64,000 nt of DNA from Phoebastria nigripes. Taxonomy: Eukaryota; Chordata; Aves; Procellariiformes; Diomedeidae. Of this stretch, positions 1-12,510 are shown piece after piece. The stretch covers positions 8,466-72,465 of the forward strand of contig JAYKAV010003122.1 in assembly GCA_035582835.1 (NCBI GenBank). The letters are read 5' to 3'. The translations under genes were made by a program, and so were the position numbers. How positions within the stretch are numbered: position 1 is the stretch's first letter; each line of letters begins with the position of its first letter. A model generated the notes under the pieces. That model did no database searches. It had not been told where the DNA came from and saw nothing but the letters and a program-made list of their open reading frames with translations.

Positions 1-534
1 ATCGTGCCCCTGTACTCGGCACTGGTGAGGCCGCACCTCGAATACTGTGTTCAGTTTTGGGCCCCTCACTACAAGAAGGACATTGAGGTGCTGGAGTGTG
101 TACAGAGGAGGGCAACGAAGCTGGTGAAGGGTCTGGAGAGCAAGTCTTATGAGGAGCAGCTGAGGGAACTGGGACTGTTTANNCTGGAGAAGAGGAGGCT
201 GAGGGGAGACCTTATTGCTCTCTACAACTACCTGAAAGGAGGCTGTAGCGAGGTGGGTGTTGGTCTCTTCTCCCAAGCAACTAGCGATAGGACGAGAGGA
301 AATGGCCTCAAAGTTGCTCCAGGGGAGGTTTAGAAAAATTTCTTTACTGAAAGAGTGGTTAAGCATTAGAACAGGCTGCCCAGGGAAGTGGTGGAGTCAC
401 CATCCCTGGAGGTATTTAAAAGACATGTAGATGAGGCGCTTAGGGACATGGTTTAGTGGGCATGGTGGTGTTGGGTTGACAGTTGGACTCGATGATCTTA
501 GAGGTCTTTTCCAACCTTTATGATTCTATGATTC
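1..534 (+). mobile_element. CR1 LINE, 3' end (5' part lies outside the window)
   Basis: This is the 3' portion of an avian CR1 retrotransposon in forward orientation. The first 330 bases encode the C-terminal part of the CR1 ORF2 protein. The 3' UTR follows, with the familiar blocks 'aacaggctgcccagg' (372-386) and 'ttggactcgatgatctt' (483-499). The element ends in short tandem repeats of the ATTCTATG type (521-534), the CR1 3' terminus. The element is already under way at base 1, so its 5' end is upstream of the window. Two N bases (182-183) fall inside the coding part. There is no poly-A tail, as expected for CR1. The junction with the LTR that follows is direct. Confidence 0.95.
4..333 (+). 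pseudogene. CR1 ORF2 C-terminal fragment
   Basis: This is an open stretch of about 109 codons matching the region downstream of the reverse-transcriptase domain in CR1 ORF2. Visible landmarks are [20 protein letters not shown] near the start, [15 protein letters not shown] around residues 31-45, and [20 protein letters not shown] around residues 61-80. In an intact element this would be the tail of the endonuclease/reverse-transcriptase protein that copies the element at its genomic target. Here the catalytic regions are not in the window and the frame closes at a stop at 331-333, so I call it a dead fragment. The apparent start codon is arbitrary. The match to the family is clear by eye; the subfamily is not assigned. 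Confidence 0.88.
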
Positions 535-984
535 TAATGTTTACACTAGTCAAGGACTTGTCAGCTTCCCATGCTCTGCCAGGTGCACAAGAAGCTGGGA
601 GGGAGCATAGCCAGGACAGCTAACCCAACTGGCNANNGGGGTATTCCATACNATATGACNTCATGCTCAGTATATAAACTAGGAGGCGTGGTCCAGGAGG
701 CAGTGATTGTTGCTCGGGGACTGGCTGGGTGTCAGTCAGCGAGTGGTGAGCAATTGCATCGTGCATCGCTTGCTTTGTATATTCTATTATTATTATTGTT
801 GTTGTTGTTACCATTATTATTATTACTATTTTACTTTATTTCAATTATTAAAGTGTTTTAATCCCAACCCATGAGTTTTCTCACTTCTACTCTTCCGATT
901 CTCTCCCCCATCCCACCGGAGCGGGGGGGAGTGAGCAAGCAGCTGTGTGGTGTTTAGTTGCTGGCTAGGGTTAAAACCATAACA
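535..984 (+). mobile_element. Avian endogenous-retrovirus LTR, forward, lacking its 5' part
   Basis: This LTR copy is recognised by alignment with the reverse copy at 1058-1629 and by resemblance to a common avian ERV (probably class III, ERVL-like) LTR. Reading forward it has a CRE-like TGAC-N-TCA at 656-663, a TATA box (TATATAAA, 671-678), a TTA/TTG microsatellite at about 784-827, an ATTAAA polyadenylation signal at 847-852, and the terminal 'ccataaca' ending at 984. Relative to the reverse copy it lacks about the first 120 bp; the homology starts at about 535, exactly where the CR1 3' end stops. N bases lie at 634, 636-637, 652 and 660. No retroviral gene is attached, so it behaves as a solo LTR. 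Confidence 0.85.
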
Positions 985-1057
985 CTCCAAAATATCTGAT
1001 CTGTATTTGGTAAGAGACCAGGGACACCTTCACAGCACTCATTTTTGCATTTCTTTG
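985..1057. other. 73-bp spacer between convergent LTRs
   Basis: This is unique sequence between the two LTR 3' ends. It has no retroviral gene content and no primer-binding or polypurine feature that I can identify. It probably represents host DNA between two independent insertions or a rearrangement product. The bases next to each LTR do not form a clear target-site duplication. Confidence 0.6.
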
Positions 1058-1629
1058 TGTTATGGTTTTAACCCTAGCCAGGAACTAAACACCACACAGC
1101 CACTCGCTCACTCCCCCAGCCTCCAGTGGGATGGGGGAAAGAATCAGGAGAGTAGAAGTGAGAAAACCCATGGGTTGAGATTAAAACAGTTTAATAATTG
1201 AAATAAAGTAAAACAGTAATAATAATAATAATGGTAACAACAACAACAACAACAACAACAGAATATACAAAGCAAGCGATGCACGATGCAATTGCTCACC
1301 ACTCACTGACCAACACCCAGCCAGTCCCCGAGCAACAATCACTGCCTCCTGGACCACGCCTCCTAGTTTATATACTGAGCATGACATCATATTGTATGGA
1401 ATACCCTGTTGGCCAGTTGGGTTAGCTGTCCTGGTTATGCTCCCTCCCAGCTTCTTGTGCACTTGGCAGAGCATGGGAAGCTGAAAAGTCCTTGACTAGT
1501 GTAAACATTACTTAGCAACAACTAAAACATCAGTGTGTTATCAACATTATTCTCATACTAAATCCAAAACACAGCACTATACCAGCTACTAGGGAGAAAA
1601 TTAACTCTATCCTAGCTGAAACCAGGACA
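1058..1629 (-). mobile_element. Avian endogenous-retrovirus LTR, reverse, apparently complete
   Basis: This is a full LTR on the minus strand, running from its 5' terminus at 1629 (reading tgtcctggtttcag) to its 3' terminus at 1058 (ending ccataaca), so it has the TG...CA ends of an LTR. In its own direction it carries a CRE-like site (1382-1389), a TATA box (1366-1374), a TTG/TTA microsatellite (about 1220-1260) and an ATTAAA signal (1190-1195). It is nearly identical to the forward copy at 535-984 over their shared length. The flanking bases (ctttg before, ctgtc after) match only partly, so a target-site duplication is not convincing. No internal retroviral genes adjoin it. It is known as a repetitive family in birds; I do not give a library name. 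Confidence 0.88.
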
Positions 1630-4600
1630 CTGTCATCATTTAACATGTTCTGGAGAAACATTGGTCCCTAGATAAAAGAATACACCACTATAAGTCAAAG
1701 GTGCAAAGTAAATATAGTAAACATAGTTTAACATGAGGATAAGGGGCAAAAAAGCAATTATCCTAAGAAAGCATGAACAGACTGTGTAGTTGCAGTCTTT
1801 CAGGCAACTTTCAAAGCAAAATCATAATTACAACTTTTAGAAGCCCTTCCATAGGAACAGGCAAGACACAATCCCTGCCTCACCCACATTTCACCTCCTG
1901 CAACTATGCTCCATCTTAGCAACTGCCCTCTGCATGTTCAGCTGGCACGCTCTTCAACCAGTCAGCCCTGCTGCCCAACTCCAGGGACAAAATACATTGA
2001 ATCCCTTAAAAAACAAGAGTACAGTGATCATTGAACTTCCTCTAGAAAATACCCTCAGACAAGTGCAGTCTCTAATGTGGATGAAGTAGGCAAAACAATC
2101 AGAATGGGCAAGGGCCAGAGCACACATGGGACATGAATTCAGTGCATCTTTCTTTTTGAACTCCCGGATGAAATTCAAACCTTCCTTGCCTAGGGGTAAC
2201 CAAAGACAGCACATTTACCCCAAGGGAGAGCTGACTCCTACAGCAGACTTTACATGCACACAAATCCTCTACGTGGCGGAACAGATGCCAAGCCTGAGAA
2301 GAACTTTGGGGATCTTCAGATGAGAGAGAGTATCTAAAACCTGCACAAAACAAATATTTATGGTCTATAAATACACACTGGCACATTCCTCCTCCTCCTC
2401 TCTCCACAGAGCAGAGACTCCCACTACAAGTGTCTTGCAACATGTCAGACATATTGACAAAGCCAGCAGAAGTTTGGGGTTTTTTTCCTCTCTTCTGCAT
2501 AGCAAGGCCATGTTCTTTATTCCTACCCTCTGATATTTATCCCTCCCTTTCTTCTCCATCTTCTGCCTCAAGCCAGAGGCTTGTCTGCTGTCTCTTCATG
2601 TTGGAAACATGCAAGCTTGTTTGGTTTAAAAGGTCAATCACAGCTTGTTTGTACTAAGACTCTGATGCAAAAATCTCTTACTATAAGTTAGGAAAAATAC
2701 TGGAAAAGAGACAGTGCTGGATGGAGGAGTATGAGGTCTGGGTAACATATTAGGGGCATAGATACACAGTTAAGGTACTGTGGCTTACCAAGACAGCACC
2801 CATCAACTGAGGGGTTCATGGGTCTATGTTCTTGGTCAACAGCAAATAATCCAATTTAATTCAGTTCATAACAAGAAAGGCTTAAGCCAAATGAGGTTAC
2901 CTCATATTCATCATAAGCTAATAGCATCCACAAGGATGGTGACCATCGGACGAACTGATGCCTCACATGTTAATCTAAAGTAATTGACTGTGTGTCACAA
3001 AATTTAACTCCTCAACATCAGAAAAGGGGCTAAAACAACACTAGCTCTATTTTACAGAAGGGGAATGGATAAAGCTATTAAGGCTGACACTTCCATGATC
3101 ATGGGTCATGATATAGGCCAGGACATTTTAAAGATGTCCTGTGATTAGTTTGGGGGCTTTTTTTTTTTTAAATGCATATAAAAAGCTTTAAAAATACAAC
3201 ACAAAATTTAAAAATGTATGTCATCAATGGGATGTTCTACTTAGTTTAATGGCAACAACTATCTTTCAAAATAAACTGGACAGAGTGTGTGGTGCCACTA
3301 CTTAATTCTATCCAATTTGGCAATGCTGAACACACACAGTTCAGAATTGCTCTATAGGTAACGGAGCAATTCAGCGATCAAAAGCTGTCCAAAGCTGAAG
3401 TAGTGGATCCTATTCCCCACTTAGTTTGTAGCTATACAATATAACCATTGGCAAAACATCTGCCACATCTTTCAATTTAAAAAAGAAAAAGGTTGCTGCT
3501 GTTTCCTCTTTCCCTGGCCTGCCAGGGTATCATTGCAGAACCATGTATTATTGTGTTGATAGCTGATGGTACTGCTAAGGCAACTCCACAAGTATTACTT
3601 CTTGGCCTGCATCAGATGCTGCGAGGATGAACATTATCCACCACCACTACAGGAGACCCTGAACCCCAGAGCGGGATACCAGCAGTAAAAAGCCCATCAG
3701 GAAATAGAGTAAGTGTTCTCTCATGTCACACACCCCACAAACCACTTTATATCCACATTTCTGTGCTCTCTGCGCTATAGGCCATGGAATTCATTTGCTC
3801 TTTCCTCCTCCCCTCAATTGTCAGAACAAAACGAATTAAGTTCCTTTTCCACTCCCAGACCTGCCCCTCTGCCATCTTCCAAAGCAGCTGTTTTCCATGG
3901 CATAGCCAGCCACCCTGGCCACTCCAGGACCTTAAGTGAAAACCTAAGCAAACCACAAACTCTGTCAATTCAAAGACTAAAAACAGGTTTTGCTTTTAAC
4001 TGGGTTTAAGAGGGACCAGCTCTTGGTACATTATTTCCAATAGTTATTGATGGCCTTTCATAACTCACTTAAGGTCTCCACTCTGCTCTGCCATTTGAGA
4101 GTTACAAGACCATCAATAACCAAGGAAAATAACGTACCCTGAGAAGGACCAGAGCAGAACCTCCTTCTTCTTTTACCTATGTAGTCTGCGGTGAACCACA
4201 GCAGAGTAGCTCAGTAGTACAGGCTTCAGCTGACACCCACACACCAGTGAGGAGCAGCACTCCTCTTCCATAAGTCAGCATGTTCACTCTAAAAGAGAAA
4301 AAAAATTCCCCAAGAAAAATACTACTGTTTCATTTTTCTTCTGGGTGAAAAAGTGCAAGTCCCTGTCCTGTATAATCAGAGACAGCCTTGGAGCAAACAC
4401 CCACATAGCACCCTGCTGCTATTCATTAATCACTCCGGCAGCTCGCAATGAAATCCCCAGAGAAATTTTATAGCTTTTCTGTAACCCTACACGTCTGCTT
4501 GAAGAGACCCCAAACAGACACACAGAGAGGCACCCGTCACACACTACCAGATATTTGAGAGCTTAGTCCCTGTGGAATATCAGAGAGGTGCCACGCATAC

Positions 4601-6681
4601 CTGCTCCCACAAGAGACAAGAAGTAGAAAATCAGTGACCTCCACTTACTCACAACACATGGTGAAATACAACTGTACAAACTGTACCTGCCTGCAGAGGG
4701 TATCGATATATTTATTGCACAACATGTCTTGGGAAATTCCAGTGAGGTATATGACATTCGAGGAGAAATGCTTCAGGAGCTAAATATCAGCCTCTAAGAG
4801 CAAAGCAGCCAAGAGGGTGCGAAGAAACAAAGCAGAGATGTTCATTACTCCATCAAGACAACAGGAAAGGCCAGAAGTCACGGTTGCAGCAGATGATAGA
4901 TCCTCCCTCAGTTACTGTTGTCCTTCTCAGACACACACAGTTCTAGTGTAGAGAGTCTACATTTTGTTGGGGGAAGAAGGTGATTAATGTTATCCAAAGA
5001 ATTAGGGGAAATAAAGTAATATTCAGCTCTACTGAAGTCAGAAGCAATTCTAATTAGCTTCAGTAAGGCTAGAAAGTACTTTTTTACCCTAAATTTTTTA
5101 TTAGATGCTTAAGGCAGGGGATATTTTATAATCAAAGACACCAACAAGCCCTGAAGATAAAATTTTGAGCTGCTCTTTTTTCCTGAAGTTTAACCTGGGC
5201 ATTTCCAAAAGACACGTGAACTTCCTCTGTGTTCTGTTGAGATTTGGAGCACAGGACAAAGCCTCAAGGATGTCTACAACACAGCAGATGCAAACTGCCA
5301 CAGAAATTTGCACTTTTCATCTCCAGTCCAGCATCCTCCTGTTCTGGATCAGATCAACCGTCTGCATCCTGTTTCAGAAACTGCAATTGTAGATAAAGAC
5401 ATAAAACCTGGTTAACTCTATTAACTTTACAACATCATGTCATGAAACATCATCTCAGTTTCCACTGCTGTCAATTTATGCCACAGCCCTTCTGGCCTGG
5501 GTTCCTCTTGCTCTTTCCATTCAGATGTGCACTGCAGGCTGCAGCCTTTTTGAGCTACCCACCTTACCTGTGGCACAGGCACTCTAGAACAATATGAATA
5601 TTACATGTAGCAGCATTTGCAGCAAAGGATCTATTAAGTCCTGTATTTTTAATGCCACTTTTAGTATGCCTATAAAAAGACTCTATGCAAAAGACTGGAT
5701 TATGTATTTTTGTGCTGTATGGGAATAGGGTACAAGTGAGAGACATGGCAAGCAGGAATGCTCCCATCCAGGTGCAGCAGCCTTTGGCAACCAGCATCCA
5801 GATGGGATTTGCAGAGAATGCTGTAAAACTTATCTTCCTACAAGCATCACAGCTAGTTGAGCCCATAGGATTTTTACATCTCAGGAGGTTTCCAATGGGA
5901 TATCATATTAAAAGTGCTGGTGAATGCTATCCCTTGCAGTGAGTGGATTACATGCTGCTCTTCAATTTCTCTGTAACCACTGAAAAATGTGACATCTTTA
6001 CATCTCATTGTGTGCCCTCCTATAGCTCATATTAGAGGGCCAGAAGGAAGAGGAATGCCTGCCAGACACTTTTAAGAAAATTTGATGATATTTGGAGCCT
6101 TCCCTCATATTTGTCCCTACTTCTTTCAAACTAAATTAGGGCACAAGGAACAATTACAGCTTCACAAGTGTCTTACCTTCCTCTGCATTACCCCTGTTAC
6201 TGTACTTCAGTTCTGGCCTGAAGAGACTTCCCCAGCAGCAAAAGAACATTTAACCTCCATGATCCTTGCAACTTTTGGTTTTCTTGAGATAGCAAACGTA
6301 CAAAACAAGCAGGATTGGGAGCACTTTAAAGCATGGATAGCTGAGATTACTGCAAGGCTTTTTTTTCCCTGGCATGACATGCCAAGAGTGACATTCCTAT
6401 AAGATGCAGGGTTTCCTAGCACCACTTCGACCAAATAACAGAGAAACTTACCTGGGAATTAGGTCATTAAAACAGAGGGCCTGACTCACAATGAAAGATG
6501 GATCGATAAGTGACCTTTGACAGATTGGAGCCACTGATCAATGATTACTTTTTTATTAAATGATTCTTTTCCTGTGCCAGCAGGGACTCCTTCCCTCACA
6601 CACAGCATTAACATTAACCTTTGCTGCACAAGGATTAAAGGAGATGACACCACAGAGGACTGTCAAGGAAGGAGTGAGCAT

Positions 6682-6700
6682 AAAAAAAAAAAAAAAAAAA
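6682..6700 (+). repeat. A19 homopolymer
   Basis: This is an uninterrupted run of 19 A following 'gagcat'. No retroposed gene body with a polyadenylation signal is evident upstream, so I treat it as a simple repeat. Confidence 0.9.
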
Positions 6701-9495
6701 GGCAAAACAGAAGCTCAGCCCAAGGAAACACATTCTTCCCCTCTACTTAGAGGGTTGGCTCATGCTGCCCAGTTTCACCATCACTACTCTACACTCCTCT
6801 ATTGGTTGTATATAAACACTGGCAGGTCAGTCTGAAAAAGGCGGCAGCTCTCAATATGATTAAAAAGGCTGGGAAATGAGGGATACCTAGTGAAGGCAGA
6901 TAACAACATAAATAAATTAGCCACAGCACCACAATGAAAATCAAGGTCTATAATTCAAAAGGAAGCTGTGCTGACCCACAGCTCCCAGGCCCTTAACCGA
7001 TGGCAGACACAACCTAAAGCCTTTCTATTTCACTCTCTGGCTCCATCCCAAAACACTTCTGCTTCTATCCATGCCAACCTGTTTGACTTCAAACCATTTG
7101 CTTCTCCTGAGTGGACATCATCAGTCACACCAATCTGCGAGAGCTATTTTGTGAGATGGGGAAAAGTGCCCCTTAGGGAAAAAGCACAGCTCATCGAGTG
7201 TGCTGTGCCTGGGACTTGGGTTCAATCTTAACCCAGGTCTCCTGGGGTGACCCTGTACACTAATCAGGTATGCCCTTTGGTACTGTGCCCACAGCAGAAA
7301 GATCAGGTGGAAAAAGTTTTAAAAACCTTGAATGGATGAAAGACTGCAAGCATGACACAGGAACACGAAAAACCCCAGCAGATGGCAGGGAAGCAGCTTC
7401 TTTCTGCTTTTGAGGGTGGCATGCTCCAGCGTGGCTTTTACTATGAAGGCTCTGCTGGCTTCTCCATATACTTCTTTAGAGGATATATCTCACAGGAACT
7501 GAAGGGAGGATCATATGTTTTCTTCTCACACAGTCTGACTTCATTACTCCCAGTAAACGTTGCACCATAGTCCCCAGTGAAGCAAAATGTCTTTGTCTTG
7601 GTGCAGTGCCAAGAAACCATGTGTCATTTGAGCCTCAGATGAGAACAACATGCTACAGGCAGCGCAGCCCTCGGCAAAAGGAAACATTTGGCTAAAGAGA
7701 GAAACATGGAAACCAGAGAACAATATGACAAGAAGTATCTAGTTCAGCTTCACTTCATACATCTTGCATGTGTATAATTCACCACCATATATTTCAACAG
7801 CTGACACCCAAGGAGAGTTCAGACAGATCCAACGTGTCTCCCCTTTCTCTCAAAGAAACAGGAGACATGCTCAGCTGAAGTCCACCTCATCTAGCCATTA
7901 CCAATGCAAAAGCAGCTGCACTGCTAGCAAAAAGGCATGCCCTGTTCCTTCTCCTCTGGGATGGTCAGTTGTTAATTCTTTAAGCCACCAGCTTGATGTG
8001 TGAACCAGTAACTCTGCATGAGCCCTCCCTGTCAGAATACAGTGAATGCCTGCTACCTCCAGAAGAGACCCTTACTGCCCTTGTCACTTCACGCTGGTTT
8101 TTGTTCATGCAGAAGGAAAGGCAGTATGGAAGAAATGGATAGGAAGGGGATGAAAACAAACCATGCCTGCTAAATCAGAGAAGAATAAGACAGCAGAGTG
8201 CTAATTATTATCAACAAAACAGATCTCAATTGTTAGGGAGAGGTTGGGGACCCTCAAGCCTCACCAACTACTTTGCACAGAAAAATTCCACCAGATATGA
8301 CAAAGCTCTCTCAGCTGAAGACGACAGTGTGCTCTCAAGTCTTCCCATAGTCTTGCTTCAAGAACACATTTCTTGGTCTTGTAGGCCTCATTTCTTTCAA
8401 CGTACTTACATGCTCACTGGTGTCTTCAAGGTCTCAATCTGCATGTGCAATGTTCCCTTGCATGCTCAACTTCCTCTCCTCCCTCATCAGAGAAGAGAGG
8501 GGAGGGATTGCAGGTAGATCTTATATTTTAAATTTACAGAATTATTGCACAGACTAAGAAATTGCATCATACACGATATTTCCAAGTCATTCCAATATTG
8601 TGCTTCCCTATTATCCTCAGCACAGTTGCTGGGCCTCGCTCCTTTCCCACTCCCATACCAACTCCCGAAAAGCAAGCCTCTACGTCCTCGACACAGCCAG
8701 CAGGCATTACCAGCCAACGTCAGCTCCCCAAGAGACCTTCCACTATCACACCAAGCAGAGAAAGCTGAGCTCTTCCAAGGGTAAGCACAAGCATCTCCCT
8801 CTCCATCCAGAGAAGCCAGGGAGTGATGACAATAAACAATTACAGATTCTAGCCTCGGACTGGTAATTTGATGGAAGGTGTGGTTTTCATTCCTAGTTTT
8901 AACCAAAGAAAATGTAATTAGGGACTTTGAAAAGCAGTGGCATCCAGAAGAAAAGTGGTAAGGGCCAGCATGAATCTTCTTGCCGACTCCAGAGTTTCCC
9001 CCAGAGAAGGAAATGAACCAAGAGCAGATGCAGCCAGCCCCAGGAAAGAGGGGCAGGACTGCCTGCAACAGTCATCCCACAAGAGAGCTGCAGAGACCCA
9101 CAGTGGGAAATGAAGGAGTAACACCATAATAATGCTATCCGGAGTCCATAGCTGGGGCTGTGCCCACAATATCCTCCCTCCCCAATCCATACATCCATGC
9201 TTTGCCCTTCCAGTTGCAAGCTCCACATCGAGTCCTTCCCAGGAACTTGGTCAGACTAATATTTGAAGAGTAGATGAGATGAAAGAAGGAACATTATCCC
9301 CTTACCCCATACAAACCTGCACCCTCATCATTTCTTCACAATGTCTTTCCATGTTCTTCATTTCCTGCAATCCTCTATGTAGCTGATCCATGTGTTTCCC
9401 CTCACTATGAATTATTAGCCTGTCCAATAATTTAAGTGGTCCAAAGTAATGATTCCTCACATCTTTTCACCATGGACACAGTTTTTGATATTTAA

Positions 9496-9537
9496 AAAAC
9501 CAACCAACCAAACAAACAAACAAACCCAAAAAAAAAC
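9496..9537. repeat. CAAC/CAAA simple repeat with A-rich end
   Basis: Tandem CAAC units pass into CAAA units (about 9500-9525) and then into an A-rich tract. It is a low-complexity repeat with no associated element recognised. Confidence 0.85.
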
Positions 9538-10399
9538 CACTGAGTGGGATCAAGGCAGTTGATAATAATTGAATAAAAAATTGGCATCTTCTTCCCTAGC
9601 AGGCTTTAAAATTTAAAAACTTGCATTATTTTTTTTTTTTAAACAGATCTTACACTGATTTTAAGCACATTTAAAATTAACCACAAAAACCTACAAAGCT
9701 TTCCTGCTATTTGTCTTGGATCCTAAAATAAGTTGTCATTGGCAAATCACGTTCCATTAAAGGATACTACCAATTAAAAAAAAAAAAGATTATTCTATTT
9801 GAGTACTTTTTTATTTGCTGTTGTTACAAGCAACACCTAAGATTAATAGAACTGAAGGATTAGAAGGGAAAATGCCTTTCACCTAAATGCTTACTCCATG
9901 CATTTGACAGCATTTTGTGTCAAGTCAGTTTTACTGTTTCTCTTGTAAGTAGTCAGATTCCCTGTTAGTTGAGCTGGATTAGACCCATACAAACAGAGAA
10001 GGAAAAATACATATGGAAATGTAACTACAGAAACTCAAATATTAGCAAGTGAGCCCAAGGAGAGCACTTCTTTTTTCAGCTAAGTAAAATGAAGCTGCTG
10101 GGCACTCCTTAAACACCACACACTGAAAATCCTCTGCCTCAAATAAACACACATTTCCCATCAGGCACAAAAACATATTCAACATTCAACAGACAGTGTC
10201 AATACTGGCCTCGGTCTCTTTTTTCTTATTTCTGTAAAGCATGAGATCCGCTTTTTCACACACTCTACTCTAGAAACATGAGACATCTATGATTCATTCT
10301 GCAACCTACCTCTCCAATCACACACCTAGGGGGAAGGCATGTTGAATGTTTTGGGGGTTGTTTTTACATCAAAGAATAAAAATATTAAAAGCATTGCGT

Positions 10400-11000
10400 T
10401 TCTTTTGCAATTTTGTTCCTCCTCAAAAGGAGTCTCGTCACTTAATTTTTCCCTTCCGCATTTCCCCATGCTTCCCCCGCGTCCAGCCTACTGCCTGGCA
10501 TTCTTTCCCTTCCCAGAGATTGTCTCCTTTCCCACCTTGCTCCTTCCAGACACCCCCTCCAATGCTGCCTCCTGACTCTCCCCTCTCCCTTTCTGTGCCA
10601 ACTCAGCCATGCTCTTGTACAGTTTGTGCAGATGTCAGTGGGGTCAGCACACACATGAAGCTCTGTTAGATGTACACTTCATAAATCAGAAAGCTGCCTT
10701 CCGCTCTCTTTATTCACTCTCTTCACTCAAAAACTTTTTCTCTAGTCCTTCTCCTTCCCAGCCTCTCCTACTCCCCTATATCCTTCTGCCTCACTGAAAG
10801 CTTAGTAATTTTCTTCATGTTTTTCTCTCTTGCTCTTAAAACTTCCTTTTTCTTACCTATTTTCCACCCACTTCCTTTGGCTTCTTTTGATACCAGACTG
10901 TCATCTATGCTGTTAGCCCCAACCATGTCTCCAGTACCTCTACAGTTAAATCACTTATTAGCTCCTTTAATTTTCCCCATTTGCTCCTTTGAGTCCTAGC
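10400..11000 (+). repeat. Pyrimidine-rich low-complexity region
   Basis: The plus strand is strongly biased to C and T over about 600 bases, with many TCCTTCCC, CTCTCC and TTTCTTC words and few purine runs. No regular period is evident, so it is low-complexity rather than a clean satellite. Overlapping open frames here (for example 10339-10575 and 10346-10669) reflect the shortage of A and G in stop-codon positions and are not good gene candidates. Confidence 0.6.
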
Positions 11001-12449
11001 ACTGCCAGTTCCCAATCACACAAATACCAAATCCATACCCAAACTCCTCCTCTCAAATAGCACAATCTTTCACTAGGAACTGACTGCTCATATAAGAAGC
11101 AATTACCAAACCTTTTCGCAGGGGTGCATGATGATGTGCCAGTGGTAGGAGGGTGGCTTACTAAGAACCGATTGGAAGAGATAAGTGAAGCCTTGATAAT
11201 CAAGGCTGGCTCCATTTGAAGTTCAGACAAAGGTTTGGGCTGACTGTTCTGGGGCAACTTATCCCTAGAAACATAAGAGAAAAAAGATTCAGCTGAGACA
11301 TTTTGGCTGTGGACAGAGCTAAGTAAGGACACCAAGAAGTTCCAAGGCAAGAGGAGTCAACCCCAGCAGCCAAATACCAGAGCAGCCATTTACCTCTTCA
11401 GAGATCAAACTCTACACACAGTCAGCAGGCAACTGTGTCAGGCAACTTTCCAGCTACTTAAAGAAGCTAAGAGCAATGAGTCACAGGGGCAGCATTTATG
11501 ATGCTAAGAGTTTCACCTAGAAAATGAGAGAAGAAAAGGAGAGCAGCACCTGCTCAGTAGGCTGACCGATAAGGCAAACCAGGGGACAAAGGCACACACA
11601 CCCCCAACCCCCAAGTAGTGAGTCAGGATGGAGCCTTTCAAAGTCTGATGCATGATACTCTACATGAAAGTTGCTTGCAGTGACCTGTTGCTCCCGCACC
11701 TCATAGGAAGGTTGCCTATAGCATCACCCCCAAACTTATGGTAGGTTACACTGTGACATGACATGCTACCCAGCCAGAAGCAAAGGTGTGGGCGGCAGAG
11801 GAGAAGGCAGGCAGAGAAATGAACGAACATACAGGCAGCTGTGATTGAAAACTCAGAAAGTCTAAGGTCTCTGCAAATGCCCAAGTTAAAAGCAGAGAGG
11901 CAGTCTCCTGGATCGATTATGCATGCACGCCACTGAAAACACAGGCTGCTAAAGTGCCAGAGCCCTGCTGGATAATTTATAGGCTGGTGTTAGTATTCAC
12001 AGAGCAGTGGGCAGAGTTCAAAGGAACGAGGTGGAGAATAAAAGTTTGAGCCTTATGAAAACACTGTCACAGCCAGCATGAGCCTCAGCTCCACAAAGGG
12101 CTTCACTTGTGCTGGGTACAGGCAGAAGCCAGCAGATATTATCACAGCAGGAGCCAGCAAGTGCCATCTTGGCACAGGGGCAGAGAGTTCAGGGAGGGTG
12201 CACAACCAGCGTGTGCAAATGTGCAAACTTAGCAAGCGTCTGAGCACATGCCTGCTTGGCTTTTGGGAAAGTATTGGAGAGCTGTGTGCCAAACAGCCCA
12301 TGACCCATCTTCTCCCACAACCCTTCCTCACAATCCTCTTGATTNTCCTAGGCCTGCCATACATCAAATTCCCTGGGCTACTTCTGTCATAGCGATAAAC
12401 ACCAAGCTGGGAATAACTGAAAACCATCACATGCCTTTTTCACCTATGG

Positions 12450-12510
12450 TCTCACCAGGATTTGAAGCCAGGACTTCAGGGAAGAAATTAATCATACTAA
12501 GCCACCCAAA
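12450..12510 (-). repeat. tRNA-derived SINE head (degraded)
   Basis: On the minus strand there is a good A-box (TGGCTTAGTATG, 12504-12493, 11 of 12 to the pol III consensus), then a B-box (GCTTCAAATCC, 12468-12458, one mismatch). The spacing between box starts is about 35 nt, shorter than the roughly 44 nt in a tRNA gene, and I cannot fold a cloverleaf. This indicates the promoter head of an old tRNA-derived SINE rather than a functional tRNA. The family (MIR/CORE-SINE type or similar) is not certain. Confidence 0.45.

Noticed and set aside
571..861. Small frames inside the LTRs (also 1181-1474 minus and 1231-1425 plus)
   Set aside because: They lie wholly inside LTR regulatory sequence and depend on the TTA/TTG microsatellite. 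The same frame recurs in both LTR copies because the LTRs are homologous.
7195..7245. Possible reverse MIR fragment around 'cccaggtctcctggg'
   Set aside because: Only a short self-complementary word resembles the family; the rest of the MIR order is missing.
8487..9068. 193-codon open frame on the minus strand
   Set aside because: The length is notable, but no motif, signal peptide or family resemblance is visible. Several frames on the other strand are open over the same bases. One such chance frame in 64 kb is plausible.
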